64,000 nucleotides of DNA from Niveibacterium umoris (GTDB lineage: Bacteria; Pseudomonadota; Gammaproteobacteria; Burkholderiales; Rhodocyclaceae). Shown piece after piece: positions 63,897 through 64,000 of this stretch. The stretch lies in contig NZ_JACIET010000002.1 in NCBI RefSeq assembly GCF_014197015.1, positions 1,302,001 to 1,366,000 on the forward strand. The letters are read 5' to 3'. Under the pieces are notes generated by a model. The model ran no database searches, was not told the DNA's origin, and saw only the letters and a list, made by a program, of their open reading frames with translations. Positions within the stretch are counted from its first letter, which is position 1; each line of letters starts with the position of its first letter. The position numbers and the translations under genes were made by a program.

Positions 63897-64000
63897 TCAG
63901 GCGTCATTGTTGGTCGAGCCGGGTTGCGCTTCCAGTTCATCGAAGAATTTCCCGCTGTCCGCGCCGTCGAACTTGCGCACGCGTACCGAAGCGATGAGGG
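63897..64000 (-). CDS. C-terminal end of an unidentified protein (cut by window edge)
   Basis: Minus-strand frame entering from the right edge, with stop at 63897-63899. The visible 33 residues end KFFDELEAQPGSTNNDA. About 100 bases separate it from maf. Too short to place in a family. Confidence 0.5.
   Translation of the reverse strand, partial: LIASVRVRKFDGADSGKFFDELEAQPGSTNNDA

Overview
The window looks like chromosomal DNA from a GC-rich betaproteobacterium, most likely a member of the Rhodocyclales (Azoarcus/Thauera-like). This rests on codon use, the yebC/ruvC and ybgC-tolQRAB-pal-cpoB-queE-queC gene orders, the BPSS1780-type membrane proteins and the large chemosensory operon. No genus can be named from the sequence alone. 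I see no prophage, insertion sequence or CRISPR array.

Layout. 0-5 kb (+): a gene tail, a DUF4124 protein and two tandem alkaline phosphatases behind a possible Pho box. 5-12 kb (-): an MscS channel, then a lactate-utilisation locus (lutA, lutB, lutC) rearranged by duplication of a [lipoprotein gene + lutA] unit; the lutA copy that overlapped lutB is now a short remnant. 12-14 kb (-): ruvC, an EamA transporter, a small protein, yebC. 14-18 kb (+): a HerA/DUF853 ATPase, then a small helical protein with a CheZ-like DxxxQ signature next to a PAS histidine kinase. 18-25 kb (-): two tRNA-Lys genes, queC, queE, cpoB, pal, tolB, tolA, tolR, tolQ, ybgC. 25-36 kb (-): a TPR/dioxygenase-like protein, a MoxR-DUF58-DUF4350-DUF4129-SpoIIM-RDD membrane cassette, two tandem BPSS1780-family proteins, ruvB.

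36-51 kb (+): a chemosensory operon in the order receptor-like protein, cheY, STAS, cheA, mcp, cheW, mcp, cheW, cheR, cheD, cheB, REC-EAL, PAS histidine kinase, followed by a convergent stand-alone REC protein. Its internal mcp-cheW unit is duplicated with near-identical DNA, and its outputs appear tied to cyclic-di-GMP through the EAL protein. 51-58 kb (mostly -): a second EamA transporter, a UPF0149/SEC-C protein, ruvA, a small lipoprotein, an orphan periplasmic binding-like protein, a GST, a HAD phosphatase and RNase G. 58-64 kb: a HI0933-like flavoprotein, a three-gene module (outer-membrane barrel, PstS-like protein, GGDEF cyclase), maf and a gene tail.

The minus-strand housekeeping genes (yebC, ruvC, ruvB, ruvA, ybgC-tol-pal-que; rng and maf) look like parts of two conserved loci that have been opened up by later insertions: the chemosensory operon between ruvA and ruvB, the MoxR cassette between ruvB and ybgC, and the barrel/PstS/GGDEF module between maf and rng. 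The most unusual items are the decayed lutA that still carries the lutB ribosome-binding site, the DxxxQ motifs in proteins of and near the chemosensory system (which has no cheZ), and the REC-EAL / histidine kinase / lone REC group.
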